In this document: piece after piece, positions 1 to 6,727 of the stretch | Layout of the letters: each line of letters opens with the position of its first letter | How positions within the stretch are numbered: position 1 is the first letter of the stretch | NCBI GenBank assembly: GCA_900547655.1 | Contig: URHQ01000079.1 | Location: 1-10,115 of the forward strand | Reading direction: 5' to 3' | Source: an uncultured Collinsella sp. | Lineage (GTDB): Bacteria; Actinomycetota; Coriobacteriia; Coriobacteriales; Coriobacteriaceae | Length of the DNA stretch: 10,115 nt | The notes under the pieces: generated by a model | The model's database searches: none | Told to the model about the DNA's origin: nothing | What the model saw: only the letters and a program-made list of their open reading frames with translations | Made by a program: the position numbers and the translations under genes

Positions 1-19
1 AAATGAGTTCCGCACGCAA

Positions 20-44
20 AGAAGGCCACTTAATGTGGCCTTGT
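20..44 (-). terminator. Probable terminator of the gatCAB operon
   Basis: A perfect 8-bp stem (AAGGCCAC at 22-29, GTGGCCTT at 35-42) closes a 5-base loop about 65 bases past the gatB stop codon. Read on the minus strand it is followed by a short, imperfect T stretch (TTCTTTG). A further 5-bp outer stem (15-19 with 46-50) can form across a small internal loop. The weak T tract makes it a moderate terminator candidate; it could also serve a convergent gene beyond the left edge. Confidence 0.55.
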
Positions 45-108
45 CTTGCGCAGGACTGTTCGAAATTTTGAGGAAGCACCCGCCCTGCCGGGGCTCCCGG
101 GTTCCCGT

Positions 109-1785
109 TTACGAGAGCGACGTTCTCAGCAACTCGTTGAAGAGCTTCGGGTTGCCCTTGCCGCGGCTCGCCTTCATGCACTGGCCCACCAAAAAGCCGA
201 TGACCTTTTGGTTACCGTCACGATACTGCTGCGCCTGATCGGCACAGTTTGCCAGCACCTCGTCCACAATCGGCTGCAGCGCACCGGCATCGCTCACCTG
301 ACGCATACCACGCTCGTCGACGATCTTGTTGGGGTCGTCGCCGGTCTGGGCCATGGCCTCAAAGACCTCGTGCGCCTGGTTGGAGCTGATGGCATCGGTC
401 GCGAGCAACTTGGCAAGCGCCGCCACCTGAGCCGGAGCAATACCGGACTCGGCGAGCGACACGCCTGCGCCCTTAAGGTAGGCGATCATCTCGTTCACCA
501 GCAGGTTCGCGACCGTCTGGGCCTCCTTGCCGGCCATACCGGCAGCGGCAGCCTCAAAGAAGTCGGCAAACTCGGGGTCGCCGGCAATCTGCTCGGCATC
601 GGCCGCCTTAATGCCAAAGTCGGCCTCAAAACGGGCGCGCTTGGCATCGGGCAGCTCGGGAATCTCGCCACGGCAGCGGTCAATGAACTCGTCATCCAGA
701 TCGAACGGCGCCAGATCGGGGTCGGGGAACAGACGATAGTCGTCGGCCGTTTCCTTCACACGCATGACAACGGTACGCTTGCGGCTAGGCTCCCAGTGGC
801 GGGTCTCCTGGTAGATGATTCCGCCCTCCTCGAGCACCTCTGCCTGACGGCAGATCTCGTAGGCAAGGCCGTCGTGCAAGCTCTTAAACGAGTTGAGGTT
901 CTTGAGCTCGGTCTTGGTGCCCAGCTTGGTCTCGCCGCGGCGACGCAGCGACACGTTGCCGTCGCAGCGCATGGAGCCCTTCTCCATGGAGCAGTCCGAA
1001 ATGCCCAGCGTCACAAAGATGCGACGGAGCTTTTCCATAAACAGACGCGCTTCCTCGGGCGTGCGCAAGTCGGGCTCGGTGACGAGCTCGATCAGCGGCG
1101 CGCCGCAGCGGTTGTAGTCGACGAGCGACTCGGCCGCGGCGGTAATGCGGCCCTCGGCGCCGCCCACGTGCACCATCTTGGCGGCGTCCTCCTCCATGTG
1201 GATGCGCAGGATGCGGATGGGCACCGTGTAGGAACCGTCCTCGCGACGCTCGGGCATCTGCAGGTTGGACGCGTCATAGCTGGCCAGATGGCCGGCGCGC
1301 TGGTTGCCCTCGCGCATGGTCGACGTCATGGACGTAGACAGGCCCTCGGCGTTGGCCGAGGCGCTCGCCAGGCTCTGGGCCTCGGCCTCACCAAACGCGC
1401 AATCGGGGCGCTCGGCGGCACCGCGACCAGTCACGTCCAGATCCAGGTGACCGTACATGGCAAAGGCGACCGGACCCTGCGTGGTCTGGAAGTTCTTGGC
1501 CATGTCGGGATAGAAGTAGTGCTTGCGGTAGAACATCGAGTGGCGCTGAATCTCGCAGTTGGTGGCGAGACCGGCCTTGACGATGCTCTCGATGGCGCGC
1601 TTGTTGGGCACCGGCAGCGCACCGGGCAGGCCCAGGCACACCGGGCACACGTTGGCGTTGGGCTCGTCATCGTGGCTGAGCTTGCAGTTGCAGAACATCT
1701 TGGTATCGAGTGCGGTGAGCTCGGTATGGATCTCCAGGCCGATCACGGCCTCCCAATCCTGCAGGACCTCGGAAAGCTCCTTCAT
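109..1785 (-). CDS. gatB: Aspartyl/glutamyl-tRNA(Asn/Gln) amidotransferase subunit B
   Basis: GatB is the tRNA-binding and kinase subunit of GatCAB. It activates the side chain of misacylated Glu-tRNA(Gln) or Asp-tRNA(Asn) with ATP and amidates it with ammonia channelled from GatA, in the cytoplasm. The 558-residue product shows the family hallmarks: GLEIHTEL (16-23), a zinc-type Cys set (C32, C34, C47, C50 in CPVCLGLPGALPV), the Y(R)KHYFYPDMAKNFQ region (86-100), RIHMEEDAAK (194-203), and DDYRLFPDPDL (348-358). A helical/YqeY-like tail ends near GNPKLFNELL. It is longer than the usual 475-500 residues, mainly through an extra segment at about 120-188. The ATG shares its A with the gatA stop (TAATG), and a GGGAGG ribosome site lies 9 bases upstream. 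It is the last gene of the operon. Confidence 0.96.
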   Translation of the reverse strand: MKELSEVLQDWEAVIGLEIHTELTALDTKMFCNCKLSHDDEPNANVCPVCLGLPGALPVPNKRAIESIVKAGLATNCEIQRHSMFYRKHYFYPDMAKNFQTTQGPVAFAMYGHLDLDVTGRGAAERPDCAFGEAEAQSLASASANAEGLSTSMTSTMREGNQRAGHLASYDASNLQMPERREDGSYTVPIRILRIHMEEDAAKMVHVGGAEGRITAAAESLVDYNRCGAPLIELVTEPDLRTPEEARLFMEKLRRIFVTLGISDCSMEKGSMRCDGNVSLRRRGETKLGTKTELKNLNSFKSLHDGLAYEICRQAEVLEEGGIIYQETRHWEPSRKRTVVMRVKETADDYRLFPDPDLAPFDLDDEFIDRCRGEIPELPDAKRARFEADFGIKAADAEQIAGDPEFADFFEAAAAGMAGKEAQTVANLLVNEMIAYLKGAGVSLAESGIAPAQVAALAKLLATDAISSNQAHEVFEAMAQTGDDPNKIVDERGMRQVSDAGALQPIVDEVLANCADQAQQYRDGNQKVIGFLVGQCMKASRGKGNPKLFNELLRTSLS

Positions 1786-3299
1786 TACAGCTCGCCTCCC
1801 TTCCCGGCAAAATCGGGCGCGACGGAAAGCGCAGGAGCACCCGTGGCGGCATCGGCAAAGCCACGCTCCAGGGCGCGGGCAAACGTGAGCAGCTGACGGT
1901 CCTTAAACGCCGGACCCACCAGCTGGGCGGAAACGGGCAGCTGAGTGTCCTCGCCCAGACCCAGCGGCACCGAGATGCCACCGTTGCCGCAGATGTTGAG
2001 CGAGATGGTGTACAAGTCGGAGAGGTACATCTGCGTGGGGTCGCTAATCTCGCCAAACTTAAAGGCCGTGCGCGGCGAGGCGGGCATGAGGATGGTGTCC
2101 ACCTTGGCATACGCGACGTCGTAGTCCTGCGTGATGAGCGTGCGGGCCTTTTGCGCAGCGTAGTAGTACTTGTCGTACACGCCCGAGCTCAGCAGGTAGG
2201 CGCCGAGCATCTGACGGCGCTTGGCCTCGGCGCCAAAGCCGTGGGCGCGCGACAGCGAGCTCTGGTCAGACAGGTTAGCGCAGCCCTCCTCCTGGTAGCC
2301 GTAGCGAATGCCGTCGAAGCGGGCCAGGTTGGAGAACGCCTCGGCCGGGCCGATGACGTAGTAGGCGGCGATGGCGGCGTCCAGGTGCGGCAGGTCGACC
2401 TCGACCAGCTCGGCACCCTGGTTCTGCAGCTCCTGGGCGGCGCGTTGAATAGCGGCCTTGACCTCGGGCGTCAGGCCCTCGGCCTCCATAAACGCAGGGA
2501 TAATGCCCACGCGCTTGCCCTCGATGCTGTCGTTGAGGTGCTCGGTAAAGTCGACGGCACAATCCTGGCTGGTGCAGTCGTACGGATCGTGGCCCGCACC
2601 GGTGAGCGCGTTCATGGCCAGCGCGACATCCTCGACCGTGCGGCCAAAGGGGCCCACCTGGTCGAGCGACGAGCCAAAGGCAACCACGCCGTAACGGCTC
2701 ACGGCGCCATACGTGGGCTTAAAGCCCACCACGCCGCACAGCGACGCCGGCTGGCGAATGGAGCCGCCGGTGTCCGAGCCCAGTGAGAGCGCGACCTCGC
2801 CCGCGGCGACGGCGGCGGCGGAGCCGCCCGAGGAGCCGCCGGGCACGCGCTCGGTATCCCAAGGGTTGTTGGTGCGGTGGAACGCCGAGCTCTCGGTGGA
2901 GCTACCAAAGGCAAACTCGTCCATATTGGCCTTGCCCATGGGCAGGCAGCCGGCATCGAGCATGCGCTGGACGCAGGTGGCGGTGTAGACGCTCTGGTAG
3001 TTCTCGAGCATGCGGGAAGCACAGGTGGTGCGCGTGCCCACGAGGTTCATGTTGTCCTTGATGGCCAGCGGCACGCCCGCGAGCGGGGGCAGCGGCTTGC
3101 CTGCGGCACGGTCGACATCCACGCGCGCAGCGGCCTCGAGCGCAAGCTCGGGCGCCACCTGTAGGAATGCCTGGACCCCGCCCTCGCGCGCCTCGATGGC
3201 GGCAAGGGAGGCCTGGGCCACCTCGGTAGCGGTAAAGTCGCCGGCGGCAACGCCCGCGGCGATCTGGGCGGCGGTAAGGGAATCGAAGCTTAGCGCCAT
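1785..3299 (-). CDS. gatA: Aspartyl/glutamyl-tRNA(Asn/Gln) amidotransferase subunit A
   Basis: GatA is the glutaminase subunit of GatCAB. It hydrolyses glutamine and feeds ammonia through the complex to GatB. The 504-residue protein belongs to the amidase-signature family. It has the Ser-cisSer-Lys triad as K81 (AIKDN), S156 (in GGSSGGS) and S180 (in GSDTGGSIRQP), followed by the conserved GFKPTYGAVSRYGVVAF stretch (192-208) and SLDQVGPF. The length is normal for the family. Start ATG and gatC stop overlap by one base (TAATG), and a strong GAGGGGGAGAG purine run precedes it, which suggests translational coupling. A short Ala-rich stretch near the C-terminus (about 484-497) is unremarkable. 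Substrate specificity (Glu-tRNA(Gln), Asp-tRNA(Asn), or both) cannot be told from the sequence. Confidence 0.97.
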   Translation of the reverse strand: MALSFDSLTAAQIAAGVAAGDFTATEVAQASLAAIEAREGGVQAFLQVAPELALEAAARVDVDRAAGKPLPPLAGVPLAIKDNMNLVGTRTTCASRMLENYQSVYTATCVQRMLDAGCLPMGKANMDEFAFGSSTESSAFHRTNNPWDTERVPGGSSGGSAAAVAAGEVALSLGSDTGGSIRQPASLCGVVGFKPTYGAVSRYGVVAFGSSLDQVGPFGRTVEDVALAMNALTGAGHDPYDCTSQDCAVDFTEHLNDSIEGKRVGIIPAFMEAEGLTPEVKAAIQRAAQELQNQGAELVEVDLPHLDAAIAAYYVIGPAEAFSNLARFDGIRYGYQEEGCANLSDQSSLSRAHGFGAEAKRRQMLGAYLLSSGVYDKYYYAAQKARTLITQDYDVAYAKVDTILMPASPRTAFKFGEISDPTQMYLSDLYTISLNICGNGGISVPLGLGEDTQLPVSAQLVGPAFKDRQLLTFARALERGFADAATGAPALSVAPDFAGKGGEL

Positions 3300-3610
3300 T
3301 ACTCGCTCTCCCCCTCTCCCAAAATGGACGGCACGCGGAAGTAGCGGTCGCGCGCGCTGCCGGCGTTTTCGAGCGCGACGTCGAGCGGCAGGTCGCGCTC
3401 GGGCTCTCGCAGGTCGTCGCCCATCACGTTGGACAGGCTTCCGATGGGATGGAACGTGGGCTCCACGTCGGGCAAGTCATATTGCAAGACGGGCTCGAGC
3501 ATCTGGACGGCGTCGTTCATGTAGGACGTCATCTGGGTGAGCTCGTCATCGGTCAGTGCGATCTTTGCGTACTCGGCGATACCGCGCACGTCTTTCTCGC
3601 TGAGTGCCAT
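3299..3610 (-). CDS. gatC: Aspartyl/glutamyl-tRNA(Asn/Gln) amidotransferase subunit C
   Basis: GatC is the small belt-like subunit that wraps around GatA and holds the GatA-GatB interface together. The 103-residue product starts MALSEKDVRGIAEYAKIAL, which matches the family's N-terminal helix region. It ends with the typical DxPxxVALENA-type helix (LPLDVALENAG) followed by FRVPSILGEGE. I chose ATG 3610 because GAAGGGAG lies just upstream. An in-frame ATG at 3628 would add six residues (MRKGAP) but lacks a good ribosome site. First gene of the gatC-gatA-gatB operon; its TAA overlaps the gatA ATG by one base. It is too short for catalytic motifs, but order and context make the call firm. Confidence 0.94.
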   Translation of the reverse strand: MALSEKDVRGIAEYAKIALTDDELTQMTSYMNDAVQMLEPVLQYDLPDVEPTFHPIGSLSNVMGDDLREPERDLPLDVALENAGSARDRYFRVPSILGEGESE

Positions 3611-3638
3611 AGGCGCTCCCTTCCGCATAACAGATAAA

Positions 3639-3675
3639 CCGCTCTAGTATACAAGGCAACGCCGCTTGGAGCAGG
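3639..3675 (-). promoter_or_regulatory. Candidate promoter of gatCAB
   Basis: On the minus strand a TATACT hexamer (3651-3646) preceded by TTG lies about 36 bases upstream of the gatC ATG. This would place transcription start near 3639 and leave a leader of roughly 28 bases. No good -35 hexamer is visible at 16-18 bases spacing, so the -10 box is the only evidence. Confidence 0.4.
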
Positions 3676-3730
3676 TGCTTTACCCAAATGCAGCGAAAAC
3701 GTAACGAGGGCGGCGGGCTGGCGGTTCTGC

Positions 3731-3836
3731 AGCGAAACCGCACCGTCCATAGCGAAAACCGTCTCGCCCGCAACGAAAAGCATCCCGCCCGAAACGAAAA
3801 CCGTCCCGTCCACAACGAAAAGCATCACAACATTCG
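3731..3836. repeat. Tandem 21-bp repeats with alternating A/B units
   Basis: Five units begin with CGAAA at 3733, 3753, 3774, 3795 and 3816; the spacing is 20, then 21, 21 and 21 bases. The last four alternate strictly between a CGAAAACCGTC type and a CGAAAAGCATC type, giving a 42-bp higher-order period. The last unit decays into the left arm of the palindrome at 3823-3879. Because 21 is divisible by three, minus-strand frames stay open across it and would encode degenerate 7-residue repeats. No start with a ribosome site or family resemblance supports translation. The units are contiguous, without spacers, so this is not a CRISPR array. Confidence 0.75.
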
Positions 3837-3879
3837 ACACTTTTCGTCAAAATCGCGATTTTCATCGAATGTTGTGATG
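3823..3879. repeat. Nested palindrome, possible terminator of the sortase gene
   Basis: The arms CATCACAACATTCGA (3823-3837) and TCGAATGTTGTGATG (3865-3879) are exact 15-bp inverted repeats. The 27-base interior contains a second perfect palindrome, AAAATCGCGATTTT (3849-3862). It starts 62 bases past the sortase stop codon. On the minus strand the stem is followed by CTTTTCG, so it may terminate the sortase transcript. The nested symmetry could equally be a protein-binding site or the end of a dispersed repeat element. Confidence 0.7.
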
Positions 3880-3941
3880 GTTTGGAAGCCCCGACCACCA
3901 CAAAGGTGGCCGTCCCCACCGTGGCGGTTCTGAAGAATGTC

Positions 3942-4880
3942 TTATGCCGAGGCCTTGACCTTGCGGCGCTTGCGGACCGCGTGGATCACGATGTCCAGCA
4001 GCAACAGCACAATGGCCACGACCACGATGAGCACGGCAAACTCGCGCTTGCCCCAGTGGCGGCCGGCCAGCGACTTTTGCTTGTCGACGTCCTTCTTGCT
4101 GTACTTGGTGCGCACGCAATGCACCAGCAGGCGATGGTCGTTCACGCCGTAGGGCGTGCAGGTAACGAGCGTCACTTTGTCGGCGCCGGGCTCGATGGTC
4201 AGCGACTCCATCTCCTCGGGCAGCACTACCTCGGAGTCCACCATCTTGTAGGCGAGCGTCTTGTTCATGGTGTGCAGCAGCACCAGGTCGCCGGGCTCCA
4301 GCGAGTGGATGTCGTCGAACATGCTCAGGTTGCGCATGCCCGAGTGCGCGGTGAGCACGCAATGCGTCGAGGTACCGCCCACCGGCAGGCTCGTGCCCTC
4401 CAGGTGGCCGACGCCCGCCATGAGGACTTCCTCGCTCGTGCCGTGGTAGATGGGCATGCTCACGTCGATGGAGGGGATCTCGACCCAGCTCATCATGGGG
4501 TCGCGGTCAAAGATGAGCTGCTGAGCGTAGGGCTCGATCTGGTCGGCGGGAAGCTCGGTGGCCTCGCCCGCCAGTTGCTCGTTAAAGGAGCGCGCCTGGA
4601 GCAGGATGCGCTCGCGCTCCTCGGCAGACAGCGCGTCCACGGTGCTGGACACGGTGCTGATCTGGTTGAACACGCCCGAGGCCTCGAGCCGGTCCAATAT
4701 CCACGGCCAGGTCATAAGGCCCACGCCAATAAGGATGATGACGATGGTGATGAGCCGGTCGGCCCAGCGCGGCAGTCGCTTGCGACGGCGCTTAGGCTTT
4801 GGTTGAGGTTTGGGCTGAGGACTTGAGCCGCCGTTGGCCGCGGCGTTATTACTCTTCATATGTTTGGCGCCCTGCACCAT
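3942..4880 (-). CDS. Class C (pilus-type) sortase
   Basis: This is a membrane-bound cysteine transpeptidase that cleaves LPXTG-type motifs and links pilin subunits through lysine side chains. The 312-residue protein has a basic, Pro/Lys-rich N-terminal tail, a first membrane helix (about 43-61), the sortase domain, a second membrane helix (about 281-302), and a basic tail. Two anchors are the class C layout. The catalytic set is visible: H179 in LTAHSG, C241 in TLVTCTPYG, R250 in NDHRLLVHC. The stretch MPIYHGTSEEVL (142-153) with GVGHLEGTSLPVGG is nearly invariant in pilus sortases. I do not find the usual DP(F/W) lid motif. Start: ATG 4880 or GTG 4883, both served by GAGGAG; the inner ATG 4859 lacks a ribosome site. 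The pilins at 7227-10115 are its likely substrates, although a two-gene cassette intervenes. Confidence 0.93.
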   Translation of the reverse strand: MVQGAKHMKSNNAAANGGSSPQPKPQPKPKRRRKRLPRWADRLITIVIILIGVGLMTWPWILDRLEASGVFNQISTVSSTVDALSAEERERILLQARSFNEQLAGEATELPADQIEPYAQQLIFDRDPMMSWVEIPSIDVSMPIYHGTSEEVLMAGVGHLEGTSLPVGGTSTHCVLTAHSGMRNLSMFDDIHSLEPGDLVLLHTMNKTLAYKMVDSEVVLPEEMESLTIEPGADKVTLVTCTPYGVNDHRLLVHCVRTKYSKKDVDKQKSLAGRHWGKREFAVLIVVVAIVLLLLDIVIHAVRKRRKVKASA

Positions 4881-4896
4881 CACCGGTCACTCCTCT

Positions 4897-4924
4897 ACAA
4901 CTCAAGTTGTCTAAACAAATAATA
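4897..4924 (-). promoter_or_regulatory. Candidate sortase promoter with adjacent inverted repeat
   Basis: The inverted repeat ACAACT-CA-AGTTGT (4897-4910) lies between the sortase ribosome site and a minus-strand TATTAT hexamer (4924-4919) that could be a -10 box. The repeat would then lie at or just past the transcription start, a typical operator position. No clear -35 is visible. The site hints that the sortase has its own promoter rather than depending on the pilin promoter. Confidence 0.3.
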
Positions 4925-4945
4925 GCCGATTAGCGAGCTCCTGAG

Positions 4946-4976
4946 CCGGACAACGCAGCTTGGCTGCACCGTCCGG
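4946..4976 (-). terminator. Hairpin after the nucleotidyltransferase gene
   Basis: Two stacked stems, CCGGAC/GTCCGG (4946-4951, 4971-4976) and GCAGC/GCTGC (4955-4959, 4963-4967), are separated by symmetric 3-base internal loops. They lie 16 bases past the stop codon at 4992. No T run follows on the minus strand, so it may be a weak or Rho-assisted terminator, or a processing hairpin separating this cassette from the sortase. Confidence 0.35.
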
Positions 4977-4991
4977 GCCACGTAACCCCAC

Positions 4992-5765
4992 TCAACCAAT
5001 CAAGCCATATGTTGCTTTCATCGTCTCGAGCAACTGCGCCATCGTTGCGCCCGCAACCCCAATCTGTTTCAGATTGACGTCGCCCACCTCACAATCTTTG
5101 ACAAACGCAAGCATATCGTCCTTCAGTTCACCGCCCAGGTCGACACCTTCCGACTCGCCGAGCAGCTGAGCAAGCCTCAGCGCATCGCGTTTATGCTTTT
5201 TTACCTTCCTCGAATCAACGTTCTCCCCCGCTTCCCTTCTAGCTTTTAGGTCGAGATACGCCTTCGCTTTGAACGGGACAATGTATTCCGTACCCAGGAC
5301 CGAAACGCCGCCTACGGTCCGAATTCCCTGAAGGAACAAGCTGTAGTAAGCATCGTCCAACAAAATTGCCGACAGACTGCTTATGTTTTCATCAACGTGA
5401 ATTGGCGCCACATCAATCCCCTCACGACCCTTTAGAAAGTCGGGGCACTTCGCGAAGAGTTCGATCATATGGGGGTAACCCGGCCTCTTAGGCTCTGTAA
5501 ACCGATAAAAACATGAGCCTTTGCCTTCGCCCCAGCCGCAGCGGTAACCGCCATCACGCACCAAAGTCCATATGGCTTCTGCCGTCTGAGGCAACCGGTC
5601 ATCGGCGACAATTACCACATCAAAATCGTGAGTCGCCCTGAACGAAAGCCCCGCCTCCGCGAGCAGAATGTCGCATGCCGTGCCGCCGATAAGGGCATAC
5701 GATCCTGCAGCTTCTTGCATATGCTGCTGAAATTCCTGGAGGCCTTCTACAGCGCTTCTTGCCAT
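4992..5765 (-). CDS. AbiEii/AbiGii-like nucleotidyltransferase, putative toxin
   Basis: A 257-residue protein with the minimal nucleotidyltransferase fold. GGTA (27-30) is followed by RATHDFDVVI (43-52), the Gx(S/T)...DxD arrangement with D47 and D49 as metal ligands. IELF (101-104) may supply the third acidic strand. A Lys-rich segment, FKAKAYLDLKAR (165-176) followed by KKHKRDALRL (189-198), resembles the conserved tail of AbiEii proteins. Toxins of this family act in type IV toxin-antitoxin and abortive-infection systems; some transfer nucleotides to tRNA, but the substrate here is unknown. The ATG lies inside the upstream gene (19-base overlap) with AAGGA about 6 bases before it, which points to coupled translation. 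Base composition looks less GC-rich than gatCAB. It could instead be a non-toxic nucleotidyltransferase; the pairing argues against that. Confidence 0.8.
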   Translation of the reverse strand: MARSAVEGLQEFQQHMQEAAGSYALIGGTACDILLAEAGLSFRATHDFDVVIVADDRLPQTAEAIWTLVRDGGYRCGWGEGKGSCFYRFTEPKRPGYPHMIELFAKCPDFLKGREGIDVAPIHVDENISSLSAILLDDAYYSLFLQGIRTVGGVSVLGTEYIVPFKAKAYLDLKARREAGENVDSRKVKKHKRDALRLAQLLGESEGVDLGGELKDDMLAFVKDCEVGDVNLKQIGVAGATMAQLLETMKATYGLIG

Positions 5766-6715
5766 GGATATTCCTTTCCAAACATGCGATCGACTTCGAG
5801 CTGAATTCGCTCATCGTCGATTGCCGCCAAAGATAGCGCAAGCGAAATGTCGTCGACGCGGGAGGAGTCGGCAAACACGGGCACATAGCGCCACACTTGG
5901 ATCATTGCCGTTTCGTTATCCGGCAACTCCCCGTCTGCGACTTCGAGGTCGCTCAGTTGACGCCATGCACTTCTTAAGACGGCCTTTTGTTCCATACCCG
6001 GCGCAGCGAGCATCGAACGCGCGGCGAGCGCCGTCTCCCCGGCGTCAACAAGATAGTCGATCTTCGGCGTCTTCCTTGCAAAAAAGACCTTCGAGACAGG
6101 CGAGGAGAGCTCTGACATGTGCTCACTGAGCAGAAGATCAACGGCAACAGGGAACACGACGACACGTCGCTCGCGACGCTCGCGCCTCGCGAGCCCCCTG
6201 TCGACAAGCTCGGTTATGGCCTCACTCGCACGGCTTGCCGAGATCCCAAGCGCACGACAAACGTCATAGGGACGATATGGCTCCTGGGTTGCTCCCCAGA
6301 TTGCGGCGGCCTGCGCGTTAGGCGACATCTTGGTCGCGTGATTGCGAAACCGGGCACCGCCCCTCTCCGTGCAGGCTGTACCCATAAATGGAAGAAAAGC
6401 CTGTCTACCGGGGCAGACAAAGGGAATCCCTTGTGAGACCAATGCTTTGCGCTGACGTGCATCGGCATCAGGAAACGAAACGACAACAGGAGTCTCCGCG
6501 CGCAAGGCTAGCTGACTATAGACCCTCTTGGCCTCGGGAAGCCCGACGCCAGTAGGCAAACTTGCAAGCAAAAACGAAAAACCGTTTGCGTCAACAGCGC
6601 GGACCTCAATCGCCCGCAGATGCAGCGGCAAACGTGCGAATCCAGGCCAAGTTTTGGTCTTGGCGGAGAGGCCTAGTGCTTCTTGTAAGTAGATTAGCGC
6701 TTCGTTCATTTCCAT
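5747..6715 (-). CDS. Winged-HTH protein, putative AbiEi-like antitoxin/regulator
   Basis: The 322-residue product has three parts. An N-terminal domain (1-125) includes VVVSFPDAD and the stretch IPFVCPGRQAFLPF (97-110). A central winged helix-turn-helix follows (about 130-187; SPNAQAA, then YDVCRALGISASRASEAI, then VDRGLARRERR). The C-terminal domain (about 190-322) has LSSPVSKVFF, AGETALA and ISLALSLAAIDDERI. I associate this layout from memory with an uncharacterised HTH family often annotated as MarR-like. The order differs from classical AbiEi, whose winged helix is N-terminal. Its stop overlaps the nucleotidyltransferase start by 19 bases, so the two probably form one operon and antagonistic pair. 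Start: ATG 6715 is preferred because the upstream in-frame ATG (6754) lies beyond two TATAAT boxes; ATG 6709 is also possible. No start has a clear ribosome site. Confidence 0.72.
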   Translation of the reverse strand: MEMNEALIYLQEALGLSAKTKTWPGFARLPLHLRAIEVRAVDANGFSFLLASLPTGVGLPEAKRVYSQLALRAETPVVVSFPDADARQRKALVSQGIPFVCPGRQAFLPFMGTACTERGGARFRNHATKMSPNAQAAAIWGATQEPYRPYDVCRALGISASRASEAITELVDRGLARRERRERRVVVFPVAVDLLLSEHMSELSSPVSKVFFARKTPKIDYLVDAGETALAARSMLAAPGMEQKAVLRSAWRQLSDLEVADGELPDNETAMIQVWRYVPVFADSSRVDDISLALSLAAIDDERIQLEVDRMFGKEYPWQEAL

Positions 6716-6727
6716 CGTTTTCGTTTG

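Larger units (their letters stand above)
3719..3932. repeat. Intergenic block framed by an 11-bp direct repeat
   Basis: TGGCGGTTCTG occurs identically at 3719-3729 and 3922-3932. It frames the whole non-coding repeat block between gatC and the sortase gene: a 21-bp repeat array, a nested palindrome, and a small CCACC/GGTGG hairpin (about 3896-3910). An 11-bp exact direct repeat around a structured segment could be a target-site duplication, a recombination scar, or a chance match in a GC-rich spacer. I see no transposase or credible gene inside. Confidence 0.45.

Noticed and set aside
46..1896. A 616-residue open frame on the plus strand opposite gatB
   Set aside because: It mirrors the codon structure of gatB, has no family motifs, and runs antisense to a certain gene. 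High GC content keeps antisense frames open.
2151..2786. Plus-strand open frame of 211 codons inside gatA
   Set aside because: Antisense to the amidase-signature core of gatA; low-complexity Val/Ala/Arg-rich translation without a ribosome site.
3731..3836. CRISPR array
   Set aside because: Units are contiguous 21-mers without unique spacers, and no cas gene is present.
3553..3840. Minus-strand frames through the 21-bp repeats encoding 7-residue repeats
   Set aside because: The frames stay open because the repeat length is divisible by three; starts lack ribosome sites and one frame runs into gatC. Kept only as a possibility in the findings.
3882..4826. Plus-strand open frame of 314 codons opposite the sortase
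   Set aside because: Shadow of the sortase gene, whose catalytic motifs are unmistakable; the translation is His/Val/Leu-rich noise.
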